DNA of 64,000 nucleotides from Streptococcus macedonicus ACA-DC 198 (GCA_000283635.1 HE613569.1:1575501-1639500); one strand, 5' to 3'; counted from the first letter of the stretch, positions 47,211 through 56,886 are shown. Translations and numbers: made by a program. Notes: generated from the letters alone by a model not told the origin.

Positions 47211-47645
47211 TTTTTTCCGTCCTCCTTTACTACAATTCCCATGGTGTAATTTATGTGGTGCCAAAGGCAAACCTGTATCTACAAAAATATCAGATGAAAT
47301 AGCTGATGAGATTTTTTGTGATAGTTCTGCTAAAATTTTTTGAACAGCAACTTCACTTTGTCGCAATTGACTCACTTTTTCGTTGATGTCAATGGCTCTT
47401 TTTTCCTTTAAAAGTTGATGACGTATCTCAGTAAGTTCTGGTCGAAAAGCTGCATACGGCTTAGCATCTTCATAGCTTTGTTTCAAGGCTTGAAAATGCA
47501 TAATTTTTTCCTGAAGTATAGTATCTGCCAAGAAAACCTCACGTGCTTTCCGATAGTCTTTGACACTTTCCAACTCAAGAAAGGATGCGACAACCTCATC
47601 AATAGTCTCATCAATATCAAATAATTGTTCATCAATTGTCAACAT
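46959..47645 (-). CDS. ylbF: YlbF/YmcA-family protein fused in frame to a YlbG (DUF2129) protein
   Basis: Residues 1-145 are YlbF ([20 protein letters not shown] onward, helical, ending in the Cys-containing [12 protein letters not shown]); residues 146-228 are a complete YlbG/DUF2129 protein ([20 protein letters not shown] onward). No stop separates them: GGA CGG AAA AAA ATG TTT. The YlbG ATG at 47210 keeps a strong AAAGGAGG 10 nt upstream, so separate YlbG may also be made. YlbF works with RicT in RNA processing in Bacillus. The start ATG lies 6 nt after an extended -10, predicting a leaderless mRNA. Confidence 0.85.
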   Translation of the reverse strand: MLTIDEQLFDIDETIDEVVASFLELESVKDYRKAREVFLADTILQEKIMHFQALKQSYEDAKPYAAFRPELTEIRHQLLKEKRAIDINEKVSQLRQSEVAVQKILAELSQKISSAISSDIFVDTGLPLAPHKLHHGNCSKGGRKKMFKKQERQGIIVYLYYNRDARKLNKYGDVLYHSRKMRYQVLYVNKEEAEDIAKEISELKFVKEVSLSQFDNIDKNFVGNLARF

Positions 47646-47651
47646 AAAACG

Positions 47652-47660
47652 ATTATACCA
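47652..47660 (-). promoter_or_regulatory. extended -10 of ylbF abutting the start codon
   Basis: TGGTATAAT, then CGTTTT, then ATG on the minus strand; no Shine-Dalgarno is possible between. Confidence 0.6.
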
Positions 47661-47696
47661 CAATTAACGTTAAATGTATCCTCGGTCAGCTCGGAA

Positions 47697-47722
47697 CAAA
47701 AAAACCCACCAAAGGTGGGCTT
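47697..47722 (-). terminator. terminator of clpP
   Basis: AAGCCCACC/GGTGGGTTT stem with a 3-nt loop and TTTTTTTG after it on the minus strand. Confidence 0.9.
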
Positions 47723-47741
47723 AATATAGTATTATCTTCAA

Positions 47742-48332
47742 TTAGTTTAATTCGTTGTTTACCATGATTTCGTCGATGAAGCCGTATTCGAGGGTTTCTT
47801 GTGCACTCATCCAGTTATCACGTTCGGCGTCAGCGTGAACTTTTTCAAATGTTTGACCAGAGTTGTTAGCCAAAATTTGTTCCAAGTTGTGACGTATTTT
47901 CAAAAGGTGTTCGGCAGCAATTGCCATATCTGTTTGTTGTGTACCGCCACCAGTACCACCCATTGGTTGGTGAATCATGTATTCAGCATTTGGCAACATG
48001 AAACGTTTACCTTTTGCACCTGATGACGCAATAACAGTTCCCATTGAAGCTGCCATACCCATAACAATTGTTTGAACATCTGATTTAATGAAATTCATTG
48101 TATCAACAATGGCAAGTCCTGCTGATACTGAACCACCAGGAGTATTAACATAAAGGTAAATATCTTTAGTGTTATCTTGTGCATCAAGGAACAACAATTG
48201 GGCAATGATAGAGTTAGCCATATTATCTTCAACTGGTCCAGTCAACATGATAATACGGTCTTTCAAAAGGCGTGAATAAATATCATATGAGCGTTCACCA
48301 CGGCTCGTTTGTTCAATAACTACGGGAATCAT
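47742..48332 (-). CDS. clpP: ATP-dependent Clp protease proteolytic subunit
   Basis: Serine protease barrel, 196 residues; partner of ClpC/ClpE/ClpX. Catalytic Ser in [14 protein letters not shown] near residue 96, His in [12 protein letters not shown] near residue 121, and Asp in [14 protein letters not shown] near residue 172 form the triad. RBS AAAGGAGG. Its promoter is covered by a CtsR box, so it should be heat-inducible. Confidence 0.98.
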   Translation of the reverse strand: MIPVVIEQTSRGERSYDIYSRLLKDRIIMLTGPVEDNMANSIIAQLLFLDAQDNTKDIYLYVNTPGGSVSAGLAIVDTMNFIKSDVQTIVMGMAASMGTVIASSGAKGKRFMLPNAEYMIHQPMGGTGGGTQQTDMAIAAEHLLKIRHNLEQILANNSGQTFEKVHADAERDNWMSAQETLEYGFIDEIMVNNELN

Positions 48333-48424
48333 ATATTTCCTCCTTTATTAAGATACATGGACAAATTGAAATGGTGACTATCACCTTCTTATCCATGTCT
48401 GGTTTTAATAATGAATCTAAAACT

Positions 48425-48454
48425 ATTATAGTCAATTGGTCAAAAAAGGTCAAA
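48425..48454 (-). promoter_or_regulatory. clpP promoter with CtsR operator
   Basis: TTGACC - 17 bp - TATAAT on the minus strand. GGTCAAA-AAA-GGTCAAA at 48438-48454 is a perfect CtsR heptad repeat and overlaps the -35 and spacer, so repression would be direct. Confidence 0.93.
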
Positions 48455-48463
48455 TAAAAAACG

Positions 48464-49357
48464 TTAATAATTGACTTTTTCCTGAAGTAAAATGGATTGC
48501 TTGTCTTTTTTAGGCTGATAAGTCACTAAAAGCACACCGATAAAAATCAAAATAGTTCCCAAATAAGCTAAACTGCTCAGCCATTCTCCAAAAAATAAAA
48601 GGGCAAAAAAGGCTGTAAAAATAGGTTCTAGCGAAAACATAAAACTAGTAAATTCTGCACTGACATATGCTTGAACAATGGTTTGCATCACCCAACCATA
48701 AGCTGAACAAATCAATGCTAAACCTAGGACAGCTGCCCAAATCGTCCCACTATGAGGCAAAACAGATCTTTCAAGCGCAAGCGTCCCCACTAAAGCATAG
48801 AGGCTAGCAAAGCCCAACTGCCAAATGCCCAAACTCATCGCATCTACTCGCTCAATAAAATATTTAGAGAGAATGATATAGATAGCATATAAAGCTGCAG
48901 CCATTAGACACATAATCGCGCCGAAATTAAATTGCGATAAATCGGCACCAGTCAATAAAAAAAGCCCTGATAAAACAATCAGAATTGCTACTATTGTCTT
49001 TAAATCTGGTATTTTTCGTGTCATCATAGCCTGAATGATAGGAACAATAACTACCGTAGTAGAAGCCAGAAATCCTGCTGTTGAAGCTGATGTGTCAACG
49101 ACACCAACGACTAAGCCATAAAAGACAGCGAATAGTAATAATCCTGCAAATGCACTGTAAATCATCATTTTCCACGAGAACGTCTTTTGCAAATGGCGGA
49201 AAAAAAGCAAAACGAGTGCCACAAAAGCTAACCCACAGCGAAGAGCAACTAATTCTATCGCCGGAATTTCAGATGCCCCAAGCGCCATAAAAAGATAAGA
49301 CATTCCCCATACTAGAGGAACTGAAGCTGAAAAAAGTTTAGCATATTTCTGAATCAT
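48464..49357 (-). CDS. EamA/DMT-family transporter
   Basis: 297 residues, ten membrane helices in two EamA repeats (LVWGMSYLFMALGASEIPAI at the start; ALYAIYIILSKYFIERVDAM at the second repeat). Probably exports a metabolite or amino acid. RBS GAGGTGAC. It diverges from a LysR gene, and a shared 10-bp inverted repeat in the gap suggests it is that regulator's target. Confidence 0.88.
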   Translation of the reverse strand: MIQKYAKLFSASVPLVWGMSYLFMALGASEIPAIELVALRCGLAFVALVLLFFRHLQKTFSWKMMIYSAFAGLLLFAVFYGLVVGVVDTSASTAGFLASTTVVIVPIIQAMMTRKIPDLKTIVAILIVLSGLFLLTGADLSQFNFGAIMCLMAAALYAIYIILSKYFIERVDAMSLGIWQLGFASLYALVGTLALERSVLPHSGTIWAAVLGLALICSAYGWVMQTIVQAYVSAEFTSFMFSLEPIFTAFFALLFFGEWLSSLAYLGTILIFIGVLLVTYQPKKDKQSILLQEKVNY

Positions 49358-49410
49358 AACGTCACCTCTCGATTTTTCATTTCTTGTTTTATTATAAGTT
49401 GATATTAGCC

Positions 49411-49455
49411 ATAAGTAAAATTAAAGTTTATAATATAAGTATAAGTTTTACTTAT
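49411..49455. promoter_or_regulatory. inverted repeat between DMT and lysR genes
   Basis: ATAAGTAAAA (49411-49420) and TTTTACTTAT (49446-49455), perfect 10-bp arms, 25-nt spacer, overlapping likely -10 boxes (TATAATAT). A LysR tetramer site is the simplest reading. Confidence 0.5.
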
Positions 49456-49469
49456 CAGGAGATACAGTT

Positions 49470-50339
49470 ATGGTTTCAAAATATGCTATTTTTTGCTCAG
49501 TTATTGAATTGGGCTCATTTACCAAAACAGCAAAGCAACTAAATTATTCGCAGAGTGCTGTCAGCCAGACGATTAAAAATCTCGAAGAAGAGATTGGAAC
49601 ATGTTTACTAACGCGTGGCAATGAGGGAATAAAGCTCACAAAAGACGGACAAACACTTTATCCTTATTTCCAACAAATCGTCCAAGGTGAAAAACAGCTA
49701 ACCAAAAAAATCAAGGAATTGCAAGGGTTGGATAAAGCCGAGATACGTATTGGTATCTTTACGTCGGCTAGTCGGAATTTCATTTTACCTTTTATCAAAG
49801 CATTCAAGGCGAATTATCCAAGTGTCAATTTTGTGCTCAAACAGGGAGAATATACTAGTATTTACCAATGGCTAGAAACTGGGCAAGTTGATTTAGGGTT
49901 TACCCATATGGACTACGTTGGGCAACTGCAATCGCAAATTCTCTATCAAGATTCTCTTTACGCCGTCTTGCCTAGCAAACACCCCCTAGCTCAGCAATCC
50001 GAAATCTCACTGGCTGATTTAGCTCAGACAGAGTTAATTCTACTTGATGAAGGTGACCACAGTTTGACACGTACCGCCTTTGCTAAGGAAAATATCGTGC
50101 CGACCTTTACCTATGAAATTTATGACGACTATACGATCTTGGAGATGATTCGACAAGGATTGGGAGTCAGTTTGCTTTATGAAAATTTCCTTGATGGCTT
50201 ATCTCTTGAGGATTTAGCTGTTCGTCAGATTAGCGAAAATCCATTTAGAACCGTTGTTCTTGCATGGAAAAATTGGCAGACACTTCCCTTAGCAGCGCAA
50301 CAATTTACCAAAAACGTTTCCAGCACTATTCATGACTAA
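49470..50339 (+). CDS. LysR-family transcriptional regulator
   Basis: 289 residues: N-terminal HTH GSFTKTAKQLNYSQSAVSQT near residue 17, then a periplasmic-binding-like effector domain from about residue 90 (IRIGIFTSASRNFILPFIKA). RBS AGGAGAT before the ATG. Divergent to the DMT transporter, which is the probable regulated gene. Ends at a bidirectional terminator. Confidence 0.92.
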   Translation: MVSKYAIFCSVIELGSFTKTAKQLNYSQSAVSQTIKNLEEEIGTCLLTRGNEGIKLTKDGQTLYPYFQQIVQGEKQLTKKIKELQGLDKAEIRIGIFTSASRNFILPFIKAFKANYPSVNFVLKQGEYTSIYQWLETGQVDLGFTHMDYVGQLQSQILYQDSLYAVLPSKHPLAQQSEISLADLAQTELILLDEGDHSLTRTAFAKENIVPTFTYEIYDDYTILEMIRQGLGVSLLYENFLDGLSLEDLAVRQISENPFRTVVLAWKNWQTLPLAAQQFTKNVSSTIHD

Positions 50340-50340
50340 C

Positions 50341-50378
50341 AAAAAAGTTTGCGCTCATTATGGAACACAAACTTTTTA
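50341..50378. terminator. bidirectional terminator between lysR and upp
   Basis: AAAAAGTTTG/CAAACTTTTT, perfect 10-bp stem with a 16-nt loop. Confidence 0.8.
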
Positions 50379-50404
50379 TTATTAGTTAGGCAATCAACTT
50401 AATC

Positions 50405-51034
50405 TTATTTTGTGCCGAATAGGCGGTCACCAGCGTCACCAAGACCTGGAACGATGTAACCATGTTCGTCAAGTTTTTCGTCAAGAGTGGCTGTGTAAAT
50501 GTCGATATCTGGGTGTGCTTCTTGGAGAGCTTTAACACCTTCTGGTGCAGATACGAGACAAACAAATTTAATGTTAGCTGCGCCACGTTTTTTAAGAGAA
50601 TCAACAGCTAAAATAGCTGAACCACCTGTTGCAAGCATTGGGTCAACCACAAAAATTTGACGTTGGTCAATATCTTCTGGTAATTTCACAAGGTATTCAA
50701 CAGGTTGCAATGTTTCTTCATCACGATACATTCCGATATGACCAACTTTAGCAGCTGGAACTAAGCTGAGGAAACCGTCAACCATACCGATACCAGCACG
50801 TAAAATAGGAACAATTGCTAATTTTTTACCAGTTAATTGTTTTTGAGTTGTTTTTGTAATCGGTGTTTCGATTTCAACATCTTCAAGTGGAAGGTCGCGC
50901 AATACTTCATAACCCATAAGCATTGCAATTTCATCAACTAATTCACGAAAATCTTTAGTTGAAGTTGTTGTGCGACGCAAGATTGATAATTTGTGTTGGA
51001 TAAGCGGGTGTGAGATAACTTGGAATTTTCCCAT
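50405..51034 (-). CDS. upp: uracil phosphoribosyltransferase
   Basis: Salvages uracil to UMP with PRPP. 209 residues with the PRPP loop [20 protein letters not shown] near residue 131 and the uracil-binding C-terminus [26 protein letters not shown]. Appears to be a single gene. Confidence 0.97.
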   Translation of the reverse strand: MGKFQVISHPLIQHKLSILRRTTTSTKDFRELVDEIAMLMGYEVLRDLPLEDVEIETPITKTTQKQLTGKKLAIVPILRAGIGMVDGFLSLVPAAKVGHIGMYRDEETLQPVEYLVKLPEDIDQRQIFVVDPMLATGGSAILAVDSLKKRGAANIKFVCLVSAPEGVKALQEAHPDIDIYTATLDEKLDEHGYIVPGLGDAGDRLFGTK

Positions 51035-51160
51035 GATGTACTCCTTTTATACTAAATTTAGTTTAACCTTATCAATTATAGCAGAAAATGGCAAAATATG
51101 CTCACTAATTATGACCAATGTCATACTTTTTTTAAAATTAGTCATTATTCTCAGTTTTAT

Positions 51161-51190
51161 GAAAAAAACATCAGCCAATTGGACTGATGT
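51161..51190 (-). terminator. terminator of the metC-like/patB-like pair
   Basis: ACATCAG/CTGATGT stem enclosing CCAATTGG, followed by TTTTTTTC on the minus strand. Confidence 0.8.
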
Positions 51191-51192
51191 CT

Positions 51193-52356
51193 TTACTTTC
51201 CAAAGACGCTAGCGATGCGTTTGCTGGCTTCTTTTACAGTTTCTAGTGGTGCAGCAACGTTTAGACGAGCAAAACTTTTGCCTTCTTTTCCAAAATGTGC
51301 GCCATCATTTAACACCACTTTTGCTTCTTTTTGAAGTTTTTCATTTAATTGTGGTTGTTCAATGCCATAGGCTGAAAAGTCAAGCCACACAAGGTAAGTT
51401 CCCTCAGGCTTCATGACCTTAATCTTGGTATTTTCCTCAAAATAATCCACAACGTAATTAATATTTTCTTCGATAACTTTTTTTAATTCTTCTAACCATG
51501 GCTTGCCATAAGTAAAGGCAGTTTCTGTCGTAATCATTCCCAGAGTCGGAACTTCGTGTTGATTATTAGCCAATTGGACACGTTTAAATTGCTTACGAAG
51601 TTTCGGATTTTGAATAATCGCAAAGCTATTTTTCGTACCAGCAATGTTAAATGTTTTCGTAGCTGATGACAGGATAAGCGTAAATTCTTTAAAACGGTCA
51701 TCAACCGTATTGAAAGAATGGTGTTTATTGCCAAAAAGCGCTAAGTCTTGATGAATTTCATCTGAAACTAAGATAACGCCATGTTTTTCACAAAGCTCAC
51801 CGATTTTTTGCAATTCTTGTGCTGACCAGATACGCCCACCAGGGTTGTGTGGGCTACAAAAAACATAAAGTTTCACCTGATTATCAACGATATCTTTCTC
51901 AAGTTGGTCAAAGTCAATTTCAAAATGCCCATTCTTAATAACCAAAGAATTTTCCACTAATTTACGGTCATTTAGACGAATTGTCCGTGCAAAAGGATAA
52001 TAAACTGGCGAATTAATCAGCACCGCATCGCCTTTTTCAGTAAAAGCCTGAATAGCAACTGAAATGGCAGGAACAACACCATCAATGAAAGAAATGTCAT
52101 CTTTGGTGATGTTGTAGCCGTGTTCTTTTCTTTCCCAATCAATCACTGATTGATAAAGAGAATCCTTAAAATAATTATAGCCAAAGAGGTGTTCTTGTCC
52201 ATAATCGATAACCGCTTCTTTAATTTCTGGAACAGGCAAAAAATCCATATCAGCAACCCAAAGTTGAAGCAAATCAGGGTCATTTTCAGACGTCTGCCAT
52301 TTATATGTGAAATGTGTTAGGCGATTTGGTCTCGTTGTAAAATCATATGTTCCCAT
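51193..52356 (-). CDS. MalY/PatB-type PLP C-S lyase
   Basis: 387 residues, fold-type I aminotransferase class. PLP Lys in ILSSATKTFNIAGTKNSFAI near residue 235, VFCSPHNPGGRIWSAQEL near residue 167, and HPNPGG-like substrate site. MalY/PatB enzymes cleave cystathionine or cysteine and can release H2S. RBS GGAGGC. Starts 1 nt after the cystathionine enzyme upstream, so the two form an operon for sulfur amino acids. Confidence 0.9.
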   Translation of the reverse strand: MGTYDFTTRPNRLTHFTYKWQTSENDPDLLQLWVADMDFLPVPEIKEAVIDYGQEHLFGYNYFKDSLYQSVIDWERKEHGYNITKDDISFIDGVVPAISVAIQAFTEKGDAVLINSPVYYPFARTIRLNDRKLVENSLVIKNGHFEIDFDQLEKDIVDNQVKLYVFCSPHNPGGRIWSAQELQKIGELCEKHGVILVSDEIHQDLALFGNKHHSFNTVDDRFKEFTLILSSATKTFNIAGTKNSFAIIQNPKLRKQFKRVQLANNQHEVPTLGMITTETAFTYGKPWLEELKKVIEENINYVVDYFEENTKIKVMKPEGTYLVWLDFSAYGIEQPQLNEKLQKEAKVVLNDGAHFGKEGKSFARLNVAAPLETVKEASKRIASVFGK

Positions 52357-52357
52357 A

Positions 52358-53452
52358 CTAAGCCTCCAATGCGTGTTTTAGGTCATCAATTAAATCTTCA
52401 ACATCTTCGATTCCAATAGATAAGCGCAATAAATCATTGGTTAATCCGTAAGATAAACGAACCTCTTCAGGAATGTCTGCGTGTGTTTGGGTTCTTGGGT
52501 AAGTGATTAAACTTTCCACACCACCAAGACTTTCTGCAAATGTAATAATATCAAGACTATTGATAATATCTGGAATCTTACTTTCATCAACCACTCTGAA
52601 AGAAATCATGCCACCTTTACCCGTATAAAGCACTTCTTTAACAGCAGGTAATTTTTCCAAAAATGCAACAATCTCACGCGCATTTTCAGTTGATTTTTCC
52701 ATGCGAAGTTTAAGAGTTTTTAACCCACGCATTAACATATAAGAATCAAATGGTGATAAAGTTGGACCAGTCGTATTGAGATTGTAGAAAAGTTTGTCAT
52801 ATGTCTCTTTGTCGTTTGTAATCACAACGCCTGCTAAGACATCATTATGTCCTGCCAAATATTTTGTGGCTGAATGCACAACAATATCAGCTCCAAGTGG
52901 AATTGGATTTTGATAAATTGGGCTGTAAAAAGTATTGTCCACAATAAGCTTAACCCCCTTGGCATGAGCCGCATTCGCCACTTTTTCAATGTCAAATTCA
53001 ACCATTAGTGGATTCGTTGGAGTCTCAATGTAAACAATATCCGTGTCATCAGAAATTGCTGCTAAAAGCTCTGCTTCTGTATTGGTGTATTCAAACGAAA
53101 AACGCCCTTCTCTTTCTTTATCATTGAACCAACGGAAAGAGCCACCATATAAGTCACGTGCGGCAACTACTTTGGCTCCAACAGGAAAAATTTCAAAGGC
53201 TAAAACAATAGCACTCATACCAGATGACGTTGCAAGTGCATAATCTGCTTTTTCAATCGCTGCAAGTGTCTTTTCAAGTGTTGCGCGTGTTGGGTTTTGC
53301 GTTCTTGTGTAATCAAAACCTGTTGATTTTCCAAACTCTGGGTGTTGATAAGTTGTGGAAAAATGAATAGGTGCTGCTAACGCTCCTGTCGCTTCATCTG
53401 ATTTTATTCCTGCATGTGCTAAAATAGTTGCCAATCTACAATCACTTTTCAT
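52358..53452 (-). CDS. trans-sulfuration PLP enzyme (cystathionine gamma-synthase/beta-lyase type)
   Basis: 364 residues of the Cys/Met-metabolism PLP family. IHFSTTYQHPEFGKSTGFDY near the start, LATSSGMSAIVLAFEIFPVG near residue 78, and the PLP Lys in VVHSATKYLAGHNDVLAGVV near residue 190. MetB, MetC and CGL cannot be distinguished safely by eye. The ATG at 53452 has GGAGGGGGAG upstream; a further reading to 53473 overlaps it. A TATAGTTTTTACTTATA palindrome upstream may bind a MetR-type regulator. Confidence 0.88.
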   Translation of the reverse strand: MKSDCRLATILAHAGIKSDEATGALAAPIHFSTTYQHPEFGKSTGFDYTRTQNPTRATLEKTLAAIEKADYALATSSGMSAIVLAFEIFPVGAKVVAARDLYGGSFRWFNDKEREGRFSFEYTNTEAELLAAISDDTDIVYIETPTNPLMVEFDIEKVANAAHAKGVKLIVDNTFYSPIYQNPIPLGADIVVHSATKYLAGHNDVLAGVVITNDKETYDKLFYNLNTTGPTLSPFDSYMLMRGLKTLKLRMEKSTENAREIVAFLEKLPAVKEVLYTGKGGMISFRVVDESKIPDIINSLDIITFAESLGGVESLITYPRTQTHADIPEEVRLSYGLTNDLLRLSIGIEDVEDLIDDLKHALEA

Positions 53453-53573
53453 GGTGTCTCCCCCTCCAAACATATCACTACCAGCTATACTGGTCTATTA
53501 AAATTTATAAACTATTCTATCATTTATTCGTTGAAATGCATGACTTTTTCGTTATTCTATTTCTTGATAATCG

Positions 53574-53592
53574 GCTATAAGTAAAAACTATA
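53574..53592. promoter_or_regulatory. possible MET-box-like palindrome upstream of the trans-sulfuration gene
   Basis: TATAGTTTTTACTTATA on the minus strand, close to the streptococcal MetR/MtaR consensus TATAGTTtnAAACTATA but imperfect. It also contains ATAAGTAAAA as found before lysR. Confidence 0.35.
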
Positions 53593-53594
53593 AC

Positions 53595-53703
53595 TAAAAA
53601 AACAGTCCACTGGACTGTTTTTTTACGAGCCTTGAAATAAAGAAGCGAGTCAATCCAGTGGACGTTTTTTCATGAGCTTAGAAACAAGAAAGCGATTTTT
53701 TCA
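53595..53703. repeat. dispersed palindrome repeat family, locus 3
   Basis: AAAAAAACAGTCC-act-GGACTGTTTTTTT (53596-53624) followed by two units of about 46 bp, each with GAGCCTTGAAAT/GAGCTTAGAAAC, an A-rich part and AAGCGA(GT), separated by TCCAGTGGAC (53653-53663). Ends at the murJ stop codon. Also acts as a plausible bidirectional terminator. Confidence 0.75.
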
Positions 53704-55338
53704 TCATTCTAAATGTAGTTTTTGGCGGAGTGCTTTTGCTCTGCCACCAATTAATTTATCAAGCAGACGAGTTACCAAAGCAAGGAAGCCGTAAGCAAGC
53801 ACACCTAAAGCACCAACAAGCACAATATAAACAACACTACCGACACGTGTCGTTGGGCTAACAATAAAATGAAGTCCAACGGTTGCTATGGCAATAATAA
53901 CACCCATAATAACTGTTAAAATACTAACAAGAAGAATTCCTTGCCACAAAGCTTTATGGTTAAAGCGTGTCACTTCATGAATACGCTTATACATCAGAAT
54001 AATTGGTATTGTTAAACCAATGGCTGTTGATAAAAGTGGGCCATAAGCGTGGAAGAAATAGATAAACGGAATTTGCAAAACAATCTTAATAATTAAACCG
54101 TAACCAAAATATCGAATAGCTTTGCGATTTTCAAATAAGGCTTGAAGCATAGGCGCTAAAAGGCTATAAAGTGCTAAGAAAATTACTTGCACCAAGGCAC
54201 CTATAAATAGCCAAAGGGCTGTGCTATTTGGCGCACCGTAGAAAAGCGTATAGACTGGTTGTGCTAAAATAATCGCCCCAAGCATTGCTGGGAAAAGCAC
54301 CATACACAGCATTTGCAAACTATTAATAACCAAATGCGCTGCTGCTTTTTTGTCTTTATTAACAAAGTTTTCTGTCAAAAGGGGAATACCAGCTCCACCG
54401 ATGGCAGTAGCCAAAGAAATCAAAATCATCGTTACTTTATTTGGATTACTTGACAAATAAGCATATAAAATTTGCAATTCTTTGGTCGTATGCGACGTAA
54501 ACAACTTCATTGTGTTGATAAATGACAACTGGTCAACAATCTGGAAGAGTTGAATCGCTGCTCCTGTAATGATAAACGGAATAGCTTCTTTTATCGTTTC
54601 AATGATAATCGCATTGGCATCAATATCAACATCATTATTTCCTGCAGAGAAAATAGCTTGCAACTTACCCTCGCGCCAAAGGAAGAAAAGGAGAACAAGG
54701 ACACTAGCAATCATTCCGATAAAAGCAGCAAACGTTGATTGAACAACGGCTGAAACATAATCACCAGAGCCAATTTTCATAATCATGAAAGCCGTTAAAA
54801 GCATCCAGATAACACGGATAATTTGCTCTGCAATTTGGCTCATGGCATAAGGTTTTAAATTATTAAATCCTTGGAAAAAGCCACGTAGAACACTCATTGA
54901 CGGGAAAAGCACGAGTGCCCAAGATAGACTTTTCATAACACGAACCAAATCAGCTCCGCCACCACTCCAAGCAGCTAGAATTGGTGAGCCAATGTACATA
55001 ATCGCCGCAAAAATAAGCCCCAATACCAAGGTCAATCTTAAAATTTTACGTAATAAATAATAACTAGTATCTTCTTGACCTAACGTATTATACTTGGAAA
55101 CCTGTTTAGCAATGGCAACAGGAATTCCCGCGGTTGAGATGAGTAGAAAAACGGCGTAAATATTATAGCCCATTCCAAAAAGTGCATTGGCTTGCTCACC
55201 GTGAGTCCCCATCCAAGCATACCAAGGGATAATGTAGAAAGCACCCAAAAGGCGACTAATAAAGTTTGACGCTGTCAACCATGCCGCCCCGCGCACCATC
55301 TGTTGCTGCTGTGTCATATTTGTTTTATTTTCAGACAT
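53704..55338 (-). CDS. murJ: MurJ/YtgP-type lipid II flippase, polysaccharide transporter family
   Basis: 544 residues with 14 predicted helices. AAWLTASNFISRLLGAFYII near residue 19 and GMGYNIYAVFLLISTAGIPV near residue 55 are typical of the MVF/SpoVB/YtgP group that includes the essential streptococcal lipid II flippase. It diverges from murE, in keeping with peptidoglycan precursor export. RBS AGGAAG. SpoVB-like paralogues exist, so the exact substrate is by inference. Confidence 0.85.
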   Translation of the reverse strand: MSENKTNMTQQQQMVRGAAWLTASNFISRLLGAFYIIPWYAWMGTHGEQANALFGMGYNIYAVFLLISTAGIPVAIAKQVSKYNTLGQEDTSYYLLRKILRLTLVLGLIFAAIMYIGSPILAAWSGGGADLVRVMKSLSWALVLFPSMSVLRGFFQGFNNLKPYAMSQIAEQIIRVIWMLLTAFMIMKIGSGDYVSAVVQSTFAAFIGMIASVLVLLFFLWREGKLQAIFSAGNNDVDIDANAIIIETIKEAIPFIITGAAIQLFQIVDQLSFINTMKLFTSHTTKELQILYAYLSSNPNKVTMILISLATAIGGAGIPLLTENFVNKDKKAAAHLVINSLQMLCMVLFPAMLGAIILAQPVYTLFYGAPNSTALWLFIGALVQVIFLALYSLLAPMLQALFENRKAIRYFGYGLIIKIVLQIPFIYFFHAYGPLLSTAIGLTIPIILMYKRIHEVTRFNHKALWQGILLVSILTVIMGVIIAIATVGLHFIVSPTTRVGSVVYIVLVGALGVLAYGFLALVTRLLDKLIGGRAKALRQKLHLE

Positions 55339-55398
55339 AGTATTCTTCCTAATTTTTAAAATAAGCGTTGCTTTTTATTATAAACTTTTGATTGTGAC

Positions 55399-55427
55399 TT
55401 GTAAAATAAAGACATTAAGTCTAAAAT
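55399..55427 (+). promoter_or_regulatory. murE promoter ending 7 nt before the start codon
   Basis: TTGTAA - 17 bp - TAAAAT, then AGAGAGT, then ATG (55435). Predicts a leaderless or near-leaderless murE mRNA. Confidence 0.5.
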
Positions 55428-55434
55428 AGAGAGT

Positions 55435-56886
55435 ATGATTACACTTGAAAAAACCCTCGACATTCTGAAAAATGACCATAATTTTCGCGAAATTATTTTC
55501 CATAATCACTATTCTTTAGATTGGAAAGAAAATCCAAGTTTTTCTAAGATTAGTTTTGATAGTCGCGAAGCAGATAAATCAACACTTTTCTTTGCCAAAG
55601 GTACGGCCTTTAAAAAAGAGTATCTTGAGCAAGCAATTAAAAATGGCTTGACTTTCTATGTTAGCCAAGTTGATTATGAGCTTGATATTCCAGCAATTAT
55701 CGTTACTGATATCAAAAAAGCCATGAGCTTAATCGCCATGGAATTTTATGGTCATCCAGAAAATGATTTGAAAATCATTGCTTTTACGGGAACAAAAGGG
55801 AAAACAACTGCTGCTTATTTTGCCTACAATATCTTGAAACAAAGCCACCGAACTGCGATGTTTTCAACCATGAATACAACTTTGGACGGCAAAACTTTCT
55901 TTAAATCAAAATTAACAACGCCTGAAAGTCTTGACCTTTTCAAAATGATGGCAACAGCTGTCCAAAATGGCATGACACACCTTATCATGGAGGTTTCTAG
56001 TCAAGCTTATCTGGTTAAACGTGTTTATGGATTGACTTTTGATGTCGGAGTATTTCTCAATATCAGTCCAGACCATATTGGACCGATTGAACACCCAACA
56101 TTTGAAGATTATTTCTACCACAAACGTCTTTTAATGGCAAATAGCAAAGCTGTGGTTGTCAATGCAGGAATGGATTACTTTGACGTTGTCGCACAACAAG
56201 TTGCCAATACTCCTCATGATTTTTACGGCAAGGGTTCTGATAATACGATCGAAAATGGTAGAGCTTTTGATTTTGATGTGACTGGCAAATTAGCAGGACA
56301 TTATGATATTCAACTCATTGGCTCATTTAACAAAGAAAATGCGGTTGCTGCTGGTCTTGCTTGTCTGCGTTTGGGAACAAGTCTAGCTGACATTCAAAAA
56401 GGAATTGCGCAAACAAGTGTCCCTGGTCGCATGGAAGTCATTACGCAAACTAATGGTGCTAAAGTCTTTGTCGATTATGCACACAATGGTGACAGTCTTG
56501 AAAAACTGTTATCTGTCGTTGAAGAACACCAAAAAGGCGACCTTTACCTGATTCTTGGTGCAACTGGTAATAAGGGAGAAAGCCGTCGTGCTGACTTTGC
56601 TCGTGTCATCAATGCTCATCCAAATATTCACGTTATCTTAACAGCTGATGACCCTAATTACGAAGACCCACAAGCTATTGCCGAAGAAATTGCTAGTCAA
56701 GTGACACGTCCACTTGACATTCAAGTTGACCGTGAAAAGGCTATTTCACAAGCTATGGCACGAACTAATAATGAGACAGATGCTGTTATTATCGCTGGAA
56801 AAGGAGCTGACGCTTATCAAATCGTAAACGGTGAACGCACAGCTTATGCTGGTGATTTGAATATCGCCAAAAACTACCTTAATTAG
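55435..56886 (+). CDS. murE: UDP-N-acetylmuramoyl-tripeptide synthetase, L-lysine type
   Basis: Adds L-Lys at position 3 of the stem peptide. 483 residues: Mur ligase ATP motif [13 protein letters not shown] near residue 118, [14 protein letters not shown] near residue 185, [13 protein letters not shown] near residue 203, and the substrate-choosing motif [10 protein letters not shown] near residue 402; DDPN in place of DNPR indicates lysine and not diaminopimelate. No clear Shine-Dalgarno. Divergent to murJ, followed by its own terminator. Confidence 0.96.
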   Translation: MITLEKTLDILKNDHNFREIIFHNHYSLDWKENPSFSKISFDSREADKSTLFFAKGTAFKKEYLEQAIKNGLTFYVSQVDYELDIPAIIVTDIKKAMSLIAMEFYGHPENDLKIIAFTGTKGKTTAAYFAYNILKQSHRTAMFSTMNTTLDGKTFFKSKLTTPESLDLFKMMATAVQNGMTHLIMEVSSQAYLVKRVYGLTFDVGVFLNISPDHIGPIEHPTFEDYFYHKRLLMANSKAVVVNAGMDYFDVVAQQVANTPHDFYGKGSDNTIENGRAFDFDVTGKLAGHYDIQLIGSFNKENAVAAGLACLRLGTSLADIQKGIAQTSVPGRMEVITQTNGAKVFVDYAHNGDSLEKLLSVVEEHQKGDLYLILGATGNKGESRRADFARVINAHPNIHVILTADDPNYEDPQAIAEEIASQVTRPLDIQVDREKAISQAMARTNNETDAVIIAGKGADAYQIVNGERTAYAGDLNIAKNYLN

